From: a virus
DNA length: 64,000 bases
Direction: 5' to 3' (one strand)
IMG/VR virus record: IMGVR_UViG_3300010149_000002
Location: 1-64,000 of that record
Of this stretch, positions 46,398 to 55,269 are shown piece after piece. The notes under the pieces are model-generated. The model saw nothing but the letters and a program-made list of their open reading frames with translations. It was not told the origin of the DNA and did not search any database. The position numbers and the translations under genes were made by a program. The first letter of the stretch is position 1. Each line of letters opens with the position of its first letter.

Positions 46398-47107
46398 ACA
46401 ACTATCAAGATAGATTTACTAGATTCCATGACAAGCCAACTGATGGTAGAAATCCTAGCTCTAATAATGGGTTTATATATACTGCGTATGCAAAACACAT
46501 TGTACCTGATATGGTCGATCAGATGAAGATTACAGAATGTGTTCATAAATGTCTAGTAGATAAAAATAAGTTTCAAATTAATAGAAACCCTAATGATCCT
46601 ACTCCTCCTCTCAGTAGGGATGAGGTAATGGGAATATTATCTATATATAAAAACACTGGTTATGGAGACTTGTTGTACAAGTGTCTAAAGTCTAATCATT
46701 GGAACTTTTGTAATCTACCTGAATACGAGAAAAAGCCATTAAACCTTAACAGAATCCTAACAGCAGCAGATATACTATATGACATTAAAGATGAACATAG
46801 AAATACGGTTTGGAAAGAGAATATGATAGATGCTTATCCATTAGCATTTAGATTACCTCCAAGTGATATATACTACCTTAAAAGACTCTATGGTGATAAG
46901 CCAAATATGCTTGAGAGGCTTCATTTTTACGCTGAGACACTTCAAAGTGTTTATAAGGGTGATAAGTCAGGTAGAGTTATCACATGGCTTAAAATCAAGG
47001 ATTTAGGCTTAGAGGACACATTTCTTGGAAAGAAGGTCATTGCAAGGGAAAAACAGTCATTTGAAGAATATCTTGGTAAAGAACATATATTGACAAAAAA
47101 CATTTGA
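46394..47107 (+). CDS. Conserved-looking phage protein, unknown
   Basis: 237 aa, soluble, Tyr, Asn and Lys-rich, MNNYQDRFTRFHDKPTDGRNP... Contains four Cys spread over the first 120 residues. Overlaps the HNH stop by 4 nt. Its end contains part of the next promoter. No family recognised. Confidence 0.6.
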   Translation: MNNYQDRFTRFHDKPTDGRNPSSNNGFIYTAYAKHIVPDMVDQMKITECVHKCLVDKNKFQINRNPNDPTPPLSRDEVMGILSIYKNTGYGDLLYKCLKSNHWNFCNLPEYEKKPLNLNRILTAADILYDIKDEHRNTVWKENMIDAYPLAFRLPPSDIYYLKRLYGDKPNMLERLHFYAETLQSVYKGDKSGRVITWLKIKDLGLEDTFLGKKVIAREKQSFEEYLGKEHILTKNI

Positions 47108-47132
47108 CAACTAAATAAATTATGTGTAATAT
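47104..47132 (+). promoter_or_regulatory. Sigma-70 promoter for the exported protease
   Basis: TTGACA (47104-47109), 17-bp spacer, TAATAT (47127-47132), followed by ATAGGAGA and ATG at 47163. Confidence 0.75.
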
Positions 47133-47162
47133 CTACATATGATTTAACACATAGGAGATTTT

Positions 47163-47918
47163 ATGAAATTAATTTTATCGCTACTAATGGTTTGTAGCTT
47201 CTGTTTTGGAAAGGTAATCAATCTTACTGAAGAAAACAGCATTAACTTTAACAATAAATTTGATGGTCAGTTTGTTGCTAAAAAACAAATTGAAGCAGCT
47301 AACAAATGTTATACAAACGAAGGTAGTGATATCTATGTTGTATTATATACACCGGGGGGATCAGTACAAGCAGGTCAATTATTCTTTGATACTCTAAATG
47401 CTTTACCCTGTAACTTTCACACAATTACGATTTTCGCTGCCTCAATGGGATATCAAACAGTTCAAAATCTCAAGAATAGGTATATCCTACCGTCTGGAGT
47501 TTTAATGAGCCATAGAGCTAGTCTTAGCGGTGTAAGAGGTGAATTAGGAGGAGAGCTAGATAGTATCTTAGACTTCTTTAAACAAAGTATAAAAGAACTA
47601 GAAGTTACAGCATCTACTAGAGTTGGCATTAGTTTAGAAGATTACCAAAAAGCAATTTCAGATGAACTATGGATGACAGGAAACCAAGCTGTAAACACAA
47701 AGCATGCAGATGAGGTTGTATTAGTTAAATGTGATAAAAACTTTAAAGGTAGTTATGTACAGAAGTTTATGTCATTTTTTGGACCAGTAAACGTAGAGTT
47801 TGCTAATTGTCCTTTAATCGTATCTCCACTAAGTATTAAAAGCGGTAATCTTAAGATTATCAACCATGTAAATGATTTTTACACAAACATTCACAATTAC
47901 ATAACATTGGAGTTATAA
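47163..47918 (+). CDS. Exported ClpP-like serine protease
   Basis: 251 aa. Signal peptide (MKLILSLLMVCSFCFG) then a ClpP/SppA-like fold: YTPGGSVQAGQLFFD, FAASMGYQTV (Ser94), LMSHRASLSG (His117) and SDELWMTGNQAV (Asp167), giving the Ser-His-Asp triad. It is a paralogue in design of the cytoplasmic ClpP-like gene at 43969 but sent through the inner membrane. It has its own promoter. Possible jobs: degrade periplasmic or membrane proteins, or aid lysis or exclusion; none is shown. Confidence 0.8.
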   Translation: MKLILSLLMVCSFCFGKVINLTEENSINFNNKFDGQFVAKKQIEAANKCYTNEGSDIYVVLYTPGGSVQAGQLFFDTLNALPCNFHTITIFAASMGYQTVQNLKNRYILPSGVLMSHRASLSGVRGELGGELDSILDFFKQSIKELEVTASTRVGISLEDYQKAISDELWMTGNQAVNTKHADEVVLVKCDKNFKGSYVQKFMSFFGPVNVEFANCPLIVSPLSIKSGNLKIINHVNDFYTNIHNYITLEL

Positions 47919-48311
47919 TTGGCTGAACCAAGCTTAGAAGAACTTTTATCTAAGATTGATGAAGCTGAACAAAAGCAGCAAAGGTCGGTCAAGAACGTAG
48001 ACGAAAATAGCGTCAATAGGTTCATTTCAGATCTAGAAATAAAGACAGGGTTGGAACGGATTCCAACCTTTGTCATTTACTTTGCATACAAAAAGATATG
48101 GTTTAATAAGGTAAAGGACAAGAAGGTCAACAAAATAGTATTCTTTAGAGCATTTAATAAATTATTTACACAGTTTAGAAGCAATAAACAAAGGTATTAT
48201 TTACTTGACCCTACTCCTTTTGATCTTTCTAGAGAGGGGTTATTAGAAGCAGAACATTTTGACAAAAGGTTAAAGAGTGGCAAGAAAGAAAAAGAAAAAA
48301 GTAAGAGGTAG
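47919..48311 (+). CDS. Early protein, unknown (TTG start)
   Basis: 130 aa, MAEPSLEELLSKIDEAEQKQQ..., mixed charge, with a Lys-rich tail. It begins right after the protease stop at TTG with GGAG 7 nt upstream. Co-transcribed with the exported protease. No family recognised. Confidence 0.55.
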   Translation: MAEPSLEELLSKIDEAEQKQQRSVKNVDENSVNRFISDLEIKTGLERIPTFVIYFAYKKIWFNKVKDKKVNKIVFFRAFNKLFTQFRSNKQRYYLLDPTPFDLSREGLLEAEHFDKRLKSGKKEKEKSKR

Positions 48312-48828
48312 GTGGGATAATCTTAAGAAGAATAAGAATCTTAAGCTTAGACAAGACTATATAGATACTCATTACATTGACGGTATGAGATCAATTACTG
48401 GTAAAGGTAAAGGTATTAGAGCGTTAACTGAGGAAGAAAAAGATTGGTTAAATAAGTTCTATGGGGAGTATACAAATGCATCAGTTAATCATGAATCTTA
48501 TGATGATCAGTTACATGACAACGAAGACTTGGTTAGGGATTGTTATGATAGAAATAATTCTAGGAATAGATGTGTTCTAAATAAAGGCAAGGCTATTAAT
48601 ACTGTTGATTTTAGGAGTTGGGGAGAGTTAGATCAGGACACTATAGAAGATAGTAATTTGATTCAAGAGAGTTTAAATAATAGATTAGATAATTATGAGG
48701 ATAAGTTAAAGGCTTTTAAAAGAGTTAGTAAGGTTTATCCAGATTTGTTTACAGAAGATGAGTTTATGAGTTACGACATAGAGCTTATATTTAACAAACT
48801 AAATAACTACGACTCCAAGTTTGACTAG
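48277..48828 (+). CDS. Early protein, unknown (GTG start)
   Basis: 183 aa, basic start (MARKKKKKVRGRWDNLKKNK) and acidic C-terminal two thirds. It is the last rightward gene; its 3' end overlaps by 30 bp the 3' end of the first leftward gene of the right block. The N-terminal basic patch suggests nucleic-acid binding. No family recognised. Confidence 0.55.
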   Translation: MARKKKKKVRGRWDNLKKNKNLKLRQDYIDTHYIDGMRSITGKGKGIRALTEEEKDWLNKFYGEYTNASVNHESYDDQLHDNEDLVRDCYDRNNSRNRCVLNKGKAINTVDFRSWGELDQDTIEDSNLIQESLNNRLDNYEDKLKAFKRVSKVYPDLFTEDEFMSYDIELIFNKLNNYDSKFD

Positions 48829-49125
48829 ACCTCCAACTACTCCTACTACTGTAGCAAATATACCAAAATACTTTAATAATCTTTTTTGCATTTGTTTACC
48901 AATATGATATTCTTCTGCCATCTCTACAATATGTGGTAGTTTATTTAGAATAGGTTGTATCTCGTTTATAATCTTATTGTCACCTGCAACGTGTTGTTCT
49001 ACCTTAGACATATGATGTCTTATATCAGTCTTAATTTCATTAACTTCCATTTTAACTTCCGTTACATCTTCTTTAACACTGTCAATTTTATCTTCCATTC
49101 TTTGGAATCTAACTTCGTTGCTCAC
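48799..49125 (-). CDS. Coiled-coil protein with C-terminal membrane segment
   Basis: 108 aa. Coiled coil (MEDKIDSVKEDVTEVKMEVNEIK) then a C-terminal membrane helix (LLKYFGIFATVVGVVGGLVKLGVVVI). The plan resembles XhlA-type hemolysin or holin-associated proteins. As the last gene of the right late operon it is a candidate lysis gene, though no clear endolysin is adjacent except the M23-like virion protein. Confidence 0.65.
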   Translation of the reverse strand: MSNEVRFQRMEDKIDSVKEDVTEVKMEVNEIKTDIRHHMSKVEQHVAGDNKIINEIQPILNKLPHIVEMAEEYHIGKQMQKRLLKYFGIFATVVGVVGGLVKLGVVVI

Positions 49126-49135
49126 CTTTATTCTC

Positions 49136-51970
49136 CTACTTTTTTCTTAAAAAATATTCTAATTCTTTTGGGTTTACATATAGTTTTTTACGATTATTTA
49201 GTATTTGCTTTTCAGTATCTATATTTTTATCTAAGATATCGTCTTTTTTTTCTTTTTCTATTAAAAAAGTCCTAATGTCTACATGATCAGGGTATTTATT
49301 TTGTTCTATTTTACCATCTTTAAAAGTTGTACCTCCCATAGTGGCTATTGTATCACTACCGTCAACAGGTTCCCCTTCTTTTATTATATTATTAGAATTG
49401 TGACCGTATGCAGCATATGTATAATATTCTTTGTCTCCTATCTTTATAGTATCTGGATTTTTTATTACAATAGAGTTACCATGTCCTTTAGAGTTTTGAT
49501 CTACGCCAGATAATACCACATTACCTCCAAACATTGGGTTGTATTGTATACCTTCTTTATCAGAGTCTAAATCTTTACTAGGAACATAATCATACCCTAG
49601 ATTAAATTTACCCTTATGGTTTGTGATTTCTCCAGTTTGAGTATCTATGTAATCTATATCTTTTGATCCATGTCCTAATCCTTTTTCTTTGTCTGCAGCA
49701 GTTAACCTTGCGTCTATATTTCCTAATCTAAAAGTCGGAGAATAATTTGCAGACTTAACCGTTCCTTCTAGATTTTTATTAATTTTTGTTCCTTTTCTAT
49801 TTATATCAAAGTTTACATCTTTGTTTAATATATCATCTACACTTTCATTATTAGTCTGGGTATATTCATTTAATTTCTTTTCCGTTTCATCCCCATATAT
49901 ACCGTCAACATTAGCACCTATTATATTTTGTATTTTGGCTATTTGCTCATTGTTTAGAGATTTTATTTTTAAAGAAGATTGTTCTGTTATTCCTTGAGGA
50001 CTTCTCTCTATGTCGTTTTGTTCTTTTTTTAAATCTATTCCATCTTCTTGTTGTAACATAGGGTCTACAGACATAAATTCACTTGATACGTTTTTTAGTT
50101 TTTTTTCTAAAAATTTTTCTAACTCCTTATACCCTTGGCTATTTTGTAGTATATGGGAATTTGCTTTAAGTAACCTTTTATCTTTTTTATTATCTAAAGA
50201 TCTTACCTGATTTGCAACTGGCTTAAACCTACCATTATCTAATTTTTCTATTTCATCTGCTGCTTTATTAAAGTTGGTATTAGGATCTTCCATCATTTTT
50301 TTATTTTGTTTTAATGCTCTATCCCTAAGTATTTTGTACTCTTCTTCAGTTAAAGGATCTCCTGATTCTTGTTTTTTTGCTATAGTCTCCATTGGTCCTG
50401 TTCTCTCTGCTGATAGAAATCCTAAAACCTCATCAGAGGCTGTTTGGTCTACTGCAATTTCCATTGCTTCTTCTTCAGTAGCACCTGCAGCAATGGCTTG
50501 ATCGTATGTTATCATAATACCAGCTCCTGCACCAATAAGAGGTAAAGCTTTTACAAAACCTTTTGCTAAGGTTCTAGCTGCATTGTAGCTTTTTCCAAGT
50601 ACGTCACCTGCTCTTACTCCTAAGTTTCTTAGAGAAGTAGAGTCTATTCCTATTTTCCTAGTAAGGTCAGACAAGTTATACCTATCAGCTAACTCTCTTG
50701 TCTTTTTTTCTAATATTTTTAATTTTTCAGGATCTTGGGTTGATTCTTCAATAAAAGCTTTAAATTTTTGATTTTTTACATCAGAAGATTTACTATCGTC
50801 TTCTAAAGATCTTAAAAAATTAGAAACGTCTATTTCTTTAGATTTAGAGTCTTTTGTTATGTTTGGGATAAGATCTTCCATGTCTATCGTACTTCTATAT
50901 GATTTATTGGCATTGTCGTACATTTCCGATTTTGCTTCACCTAATCCTTGTTTTATTCTATCAGAAATTATACTTTTTATATCTTGTTCTGCTTGTATAA
51001 TTTTATTATAAATTGGAGTTCTCTGTACCGCTATTGGCGATTGGTCTTTTACAGCCCTAATATTTTTTTGAAGGTTCTTTAATCCTTGTGTATCTAAATT
51101 GTCAAAATATTTTTTATCCAATTTCTCTATATCTATGGGTGTAAATTCTCCAGTTTTTATAGGAGTGCTTATTACTTTTCCAGAATCTATATCCAAAGAA
51201 GAGACTCTATTTGCTGCCTTTTTTTCTTTTATAGGACCAAATGATTTTATTTGACCTAACTCTTCGGCTTCCATTTTTATTTTATTTTGGATGGTTTTTA
51301 ACCTTTCCTTTGCTTCTTCTAACCCTGATTTTACTTGTTTTTTACTAACGATGTTATAATCACTTTCTGTTATCTTTTTGCTTTCTAGTAAATTTTGTAA
51401 CTCTGTTACAGATTTTTTAGACTCTTCAGTTGGTGCTTCTATTTCTAAAAGACCTTTTTGGATTTTGTTTAGAGTTTCATTGTAATTCTTTGGTCCAATT
51501 TTTTTATCCGTTAAGTTTATCAAAGATCCTATTTTTTTTGAAGACTCTTTCTTTTGTTTGTCTACTACATTTTTCCAATCTTTTGCGACATCTAATGATT
51601 CATCTAATATAGTTTCTCTAGTTTTTGAGGCATCTCCAAATAAACCTTTTCCTACTACGCTTTTTCCTTCTGCAGCGTATTTTGCTGATCCTGTTACATC
51701 TCCTACAAATGGTACTTGTCTACTGCCTTCCACAATAGTCGATCCTGTGTCTTCTAATCCTGCTCCTAATAGTTCTAGTATTTTTTGGCTTCCTTTACCT
51801 GCAGCATATCCTGTTGTACCTCCGAAAATAGGTCTTACTTCTGTAGGTAGCTGTTCTAATAAATTATCACTATTTCCATCTAATGGTAAATCTTCCCAAT
51901 CATCCTCTTGAGATTGGCTTTCAGATAATAGCGGAATATCTTCCCAATCATCTTTTTTATTGTCTTCCAT
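49136..51970 (-). CDS. Large virion protein with peptidoglycan-binding and M23-like ends
   Basis: 944 aa. N-terminal Gly/Ala-rich hydrophobic segments (FGGTTGYAAGKGSQKIL) and long helical middle are typical of ejected internal proteins. Near residues 680-720 a PG_binding_1-like segment is seen (IAKIQNIIGANVDGIYGDETEKKL). The last 180 residues read like an M23 (LytM) peptidase: NLGYDY, GHGNSIVIKN, TYAAYGHN, ATMGG, PDHVDIR; but the usual first His is Asn and the HxH pair is HVD, so catalysis is doubtful. Probably helps the phage cross the cell wall on entry. Confidence 0.75.
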   Translation of the reverse strand: MEDNKKDDWEDIPLLSESQSQEDDWEDLPLDGNSDNLLEQLPTEVRPIFGGTTGYAAGKGSQKILELLGAGLEDTGSTIVEGSRQVPFVGDVTGSAKYAAEGKSVVGKGLFGDASKTRETILDESLDVAKDWKNVVDKQKKESSKKIGSLINLTDKKIGPKNYNETLNKIQKGLLEIEAPTEESKKSVTELQNLLESKKITESDYNIVSKKQVKSGLEEAKERLKTIQNKIKMEAEELGQIKSFGPIKEKKAANRVSSLDIDSGKVISTPIKTGEFTPIDIEKLDKKYFDNLDTQGLKNLQKNIRAVKDQSPIAVQRTPIYNKIIQAEQDIKSIISDRIKQGLGEAKSEMYDNANKSYRSTIDMEDLIPNITKDSKSKEIDVSNFLRSLEDDSKSSDVKNQKFKAFIEESTQDPEKLKILEKKTRELADRYNLSDLTRKIGIDSTSLRNLGVRAGDVLGKSYNAARTLAKGFVKALPLIGAGAGIMITYDQAIAAGATEEEAMEIAVDQTASDEVLGFLSAERTGPMETIAKKQESGDPLTEEEYKILRDRALKQNKKMMEDPNTNFNKAADEIEKLDNGRFKPVANQVRSLDNKKDKRLLKANSHILQNSQGYKELEKFLEKKLKNVSSEFMSVDPMLQQEDGIDLKKEQNDIERSPQGITEQSSLKIKSLNNEQIAKIQNIIGANVDGIYGDETEKKLNEYTQTNNESVDDILNKDVNFDINRKGTKINKNLEGTVKSANYSPTFRLGNIDARLTAADKEKGLGHGSKDIDYIDTQTGEITNHKGKFNLGYDYVPSKDLDSDKEGIQYNPMFGGNVVLSGVDQNSKGHGNSIVIKNPDTIKIGDKEYYTYAAYGHNSNNIIKEGEPVDGSDTIATMGGTTFKDGKIEQNKYPDHVDIRTFLIEKEKKDDILDKNIDTEKQILNNRKKLYVNPKELEYFLRKK

Positions 51971-53306
51971 CTACTACTTCCTCTGTACCGTCACTATATG
52001 TTATTTTAGTTTTATCTCTTGAAGGCGAGTATTGTTTTTTAATAATACTATTTTTTTGTTTATCTTGGTACTCTTTTAGAGTAGGCTCTAATATAAAATC
52101 TTCAAGACCTTCTCCTCTTTTTAATTTTGTTTTCATTTGATTGTATTCGTTTAAAGATGCTTCTTGTTTTCTTATAAAATCTTTTAATTTATCTACATTA
52201 GTCTCTTCTGTGTTACCTAGATTAAACAAAGCTTTTTTCATACCCTCAACATCAGCATCAGTAGGCCTAACCTCTCCCATAGCTTTTAGCTCTGCTCTTG
52301 CTGCTCTTGTTGATAATGAGTCTAGTTTTTGTTTTAAAGAGCTTTCATCGGTATCAAAGAAAGATCCTATATCTCCCATTGTTTCTTCAAATGGTCCTGT
52401 TGACAGTTGTTTATTTTCGATTTCTCTTACTAAATCTCTTGCTATTTTTACGTTAGCTTCAATTTCAGGTTTTTGCACTTCAAGTTTACTATACCTATCT
52501 GCTATATTCTTTTCCATTTCCTCTTGTAGTTTTGTTTTTGTTTTATTAGAATTAATATTTGGTTTATTTTTTAACTGCTTTAGCTTTTCTTGTTTTATTT
52601 GTAGATCTAATTTATCACTATCGCTTGTTTTTTCTTTTTTCATACTAGAGTACATATTTTGCAATTTGGTTAATTGTTTTATTTTATTAGCTTTTTGTTC
52701 TTCAAATTGTTTTTTTCTTTGGCTTCCCCAATAATTAACTTTACCAGTTGATGGTAGAGTCGGTCTTTTAAGTGGAGTAGCAGCAGCTCCTATTGCAGTT
52801 AACCAGTTTAGTGCAGTGTCTGAGCCAGTATCTTCATACTCTTTATCTATCTCATCTTCCAATTGTCTAATTGCTTTTTTTCTTCTATCCTCGTATGATC
52901 CTCTTTTTTTTTCTTCTAAATTGTCCTCATACTGACCTTGTGCCAATCTTAGATCATCTAAAGACTCTTCTTTGCCCTGTACCATACCTCCATCTTGTAA
53001 TTGTTGAGGTTGTTGTTTTAACTTTACATACTCTCTTACCATATCTTCTATATTACTTTCTTTTGGTGCGTTTTCTGCTTCTACAATATCATTAACTTCT
53101 CTTTGTACCATTTGATTTTCCATTTGAGGATCTAATGGTATTTGTGGGGAATCCGGCATCATACCTTGCATCTCTCCTGCAAGTGCAGTATACATAGCAG
53201 ACTGTCTATCATCAGGACTAGCAAAATCTGTACCAAATTCATTGGTTTCATTCTCTGCTAAAATCTTTTCAAAATAACTTTTCATTTTATCGTCCATATT
53301 ATTCAC
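51957..53306 (-). CDS. Helical virion protein, ejection-type
   Basis: 449 aa, charged and mostly helical (long E/K/Q-rich stretches) with a Met- and Pro-rich N-terminal part (PDSPQIPLDPQMENQM). Overlaps neighbours at both ends in the late operon. No family recognised; location among large tail-region proteins suggests an internal or ejection protein. Confidence 0.6.
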   Translation of the reverse strand: MNNMDDKMKSYFEKILAENETNEFGTDFASPDDRQSAMYTALAGEMQGMMPDSPQIPLDPQMENQMVQREVNDIVEAENAPKESNIEDMVREYVKLKQQPQQLQDGGMVQGKEESLDDLRLAQGQYEDNLEEKKRGSYEDRRKKAIRQLEDEIDKEYEDTGSDTALNWLTAIGAAATPLKRPTLPSTGKVNYWGSQRKKQFEEQKANKIKQLTKLQNMYSSMKKEKTSDSDKLDLQIKQEKLKQLKNKPNINSNKTKTKLQEEMEKNIADRYSKLEVQKPEIEANVKIARDLVREIENKQLSTGPFEETMGDIGSFFDTDESSLKQKLDSLSTRAARAELKAMGEVRPTDADVEGMKKALFNLGNTEETNVDKLKDFIRKQEASLNEYNQMKTKLKRGEGLEDFILEPTLKEYQDKQKNSIIKKQYSPSRDKTKITYSDGTEEVVDGRQ

Positions 53307-54930
53307 CTAAAGCTTCTATTAATCTTTTTAAACCCTTTGACATTTTATCAGTATTATCTACCTTATCTTTTAAATCTTCTTGGTAATCACTAGGAACACC
53401 TTCTACAATGTCTTCATTTCCAAGTGCATCGGTATCTTCTTTACCTCTTAGAATGTCCATAAGTCTTTGTTGTTGTGCTACATTTAAAACGGCTTCACCA
53501 GAATTTAATCTAGCATCTACTCTATCTCTTTCAAAAGAATCCCCACCTACTACAGCACCATCTCCTGTAGAATTAAACATAATGCTTCCATCTTTTGCAA
53601 ATTGAGTACCTTCATAGATGCCGCCATCTTCTGCCATAAATGCATTACCAAACTCTACACCACCCATTGGTTGCATTATGTTCTGTGCATTCATTTGAGG
53701 TGCGTCTTGTAACTCTAAAGGAGATCTTTCTTGTTCTTGTGGTCCTAACATTTTTGCTAGTTCCCCTGCTGCTTGTATATCCTTAACTTGTTCATCTTTT
53801 TTTTCTTGCTCTTTTTCTTGTCTATTTTTCATAAACTCTTTTTCTGTCATCTTTCCAGAAGAAACTTGACCTGCTCCATATTTAGCATCCATTTCAGCTT
53901 CTGTCATTTTCTTTGGTGCCGCCTCATTTGCATAGTTTGTATTGTAACTATTTCCTTGCCAATCGAATTGTCCACCTGCACCTTGTTCTTTTCTTGCTTG
54001 TGCAAAAGCATCATTAAGTGCTAGTCCTCCATCTTCAAACCCAAGTGCACCACCTATAGCACCACCTGCTGAAGCACCTGCCATTGCACCTGCAGGACCT
54101 GCTGAAGCACCTAAAATACCACCTGCTACTGTACCAAGCATTTGTCCTGTACTTGGACCTTGTGGAGTATTAGCAGCAATTTGACTCATATTATTAGCAA
54201 TGCCACCTTGACCAGTAGCTTTAGACAATTCATTTTGAAAATTTTGTTGAGCAATTTGATTACCAACTTGTGACTGTTGGTTTGCAATAGCTGCTCTTTG
54301 GTTTTCTATATTTTGCTGTGCTCCTAAATTCATTCTAGCTGTTCCTGCTCTTTGTGCAGCATTAAACTGAGATATCCTATCTCTAGCACTTGCTAAATTA
54401 GTTTGTCTTGCCATATCCTGTTGACTCATCTGTCCTGCCATCCCAGAAGCTCTATTAATAGCATCTCTTCTTCTTGAGGATACATCTGCTGCCATTTGTT
54501 CTGACTGTCTTCTAGCGTCTGAGCTTTGTTGTGCATTTGCTTGTAACTGAGCAAGCAAAGATGATCCAGAGTCTAGATTACCACGTTGAGCCATAGATTG
54601 CAATATTTGTTTTTGAGCAGCTTGACCTTGTGCCGCACTTTCTCTAAGCATTTCAGCTCTCTGTGCTCTTTCTTCAGGAGTAAGTCCTACTTCTCCAGTT
54701 TCCTGCATCTGTCTTAGTGCATCCATTTGAGCTTGTTTTAGAGATTGGTCCTCTTGTATTTCATCAAATGATGTCCCTTCCATTTCTTCAGCATCAAGTA
54801 AACCAACAAGTTCAGGAGATTGTAGTAAATACTCCTCTAACTCAGGCAAGTCAATGGCATCTAATCTTGCCATTTGTCTTTTTTGTTGTTTCATTGCCGC
54901 TTTATTAGGGTCTTTTGATTTACCGCCCAT
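53299..54930 (-). CDS. Internal virion (DNA-ejection-type) protein
   Basis: 543 aa. Gln, Ala and Met-rich helices (residues 60-240) are followed by an Ala/Gly-rich hydrophobic stretch (MLGTVAGGILGASAGPAGAMAG, about 262-283) able to cross a membrane, then DGG-type motifs and RVDARLNSGEAVLNVAQQQRL, a phage virion signature. This plan matches podoviral ejection proteins that form a channel through the envelope. Name assigned by pattern, not by close homology. Confidence 0.65.
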   Translation of the reverse strand: MGGKSKDPNKAAMKQQKRQMARLDAIDLPELEEYLLQSPELVGLLDAEEMEGTSFDEIQEDQSLKQAQMDALRQMQETGEVGLTPEERAQRAEMLRESAAQGQAAQKQILQSMAQRGNLDSGSSLLAQLQANAQQSSDARRQSEQMAADVSSRRRDAINRASGMAGQMSQQDMARQTNLASARDRISQFNAAQRAGTARMNLGAQQNIENQRAAIANQQSQVGNQIAQQNFQNELSKATGQGGIANNMSQIAANTPQGPSTGQMLGTVAGGILGASAGPAGAMAGASAGGAIGGALGFEDGGLALNDAFAQARKEQGAGGQFDWQGNSYNTNYANEAAPKKMTEAEMDAKYGAGQVSSGKMTEKEFMKNRQEKEQEKKDEQVKDIQAAGELAKMLGPQEQERSPLELQDAPQMNAQNIMQPMGGVEFGNAFMAEDGGIYEGTQFAKDGSIMFNSTGDGAVVGGDSFERDRVDARLNSGEAVLNVAQQQRLMDILRGKEDTDALGNEDIVEGVPSDYQEDLKDKVDNTDKMSKGLKRLIEALGE

Positions 54931-55268
54931 TATAAAATCTCCTCAATATTAAGTACATAATTATTATAATTTTCATTCTTTCCTATTTTTTTAAATCCAA
55001 ATTTTAACATAAGTCTTTCGCTGTTTTCCCATCCATTAGTATCTTCATCAGTATATCCATATGCCGTTTTAATACCTCTTTCATACATGTTAGTATAAAA
55101 ATCTTTAACAAATTCTAACATTTCACCTGTACCTCTTGCTTCTGAACTTGAGTATATGTCTAATACAGATACTTCATTTCCGTATATTTTGTATGTTATA
55201 AAGCAATTATCATTCCAGATACACTCTTTATCTTCTCTTTCTTTTATGTAATCAGCATATAATTTCAT
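54930..55268 (-). CDS. GNAT-like acetyltransferase in the late operon
   Basis: 112 aa. SVLDIYSSSEARGTGEMLEFV carries the acetyl-CoA loop (R-G-x-G type) and KLGF-like FGFKKIGKN near the end fits the last GNAT strand. Short for the family (usually about 150 aa). Found between two virion genes; similar tiny acetyltransferases lie in tail-gene clusters of podoviruses, where they may modify a virion or host protein. Target unknown. Confidence 0.7.
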   Translation of the reverse strand: MKLYADYIKEREDKECIWNDNCFITYKIYGNEVSVLDIYSSSEARGTGEMLEFVKDFYTNMYERGIKTAYGYTDEDTNGWENSERLMLKFGFKKIGKNENYNNYVLNIEEIL

Positions 55269-55269
55269 A

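Noticed and set aside
47104-47109. Reading the 16-nt late motif as a normal sigma-70 promoter
   Set aside because: No TTGACA-like hexamer lies 16-18 bp upstream of TATAGT in the copies, whereas true sigma-70 promoters here (for example 47104 and 40895) have both boxes.
51558-51911. Plus-strand open frames over the right late block
   Set aside because: Antisense shadows within the 944-aa gene; the block is leftward and has leftward promoters only.
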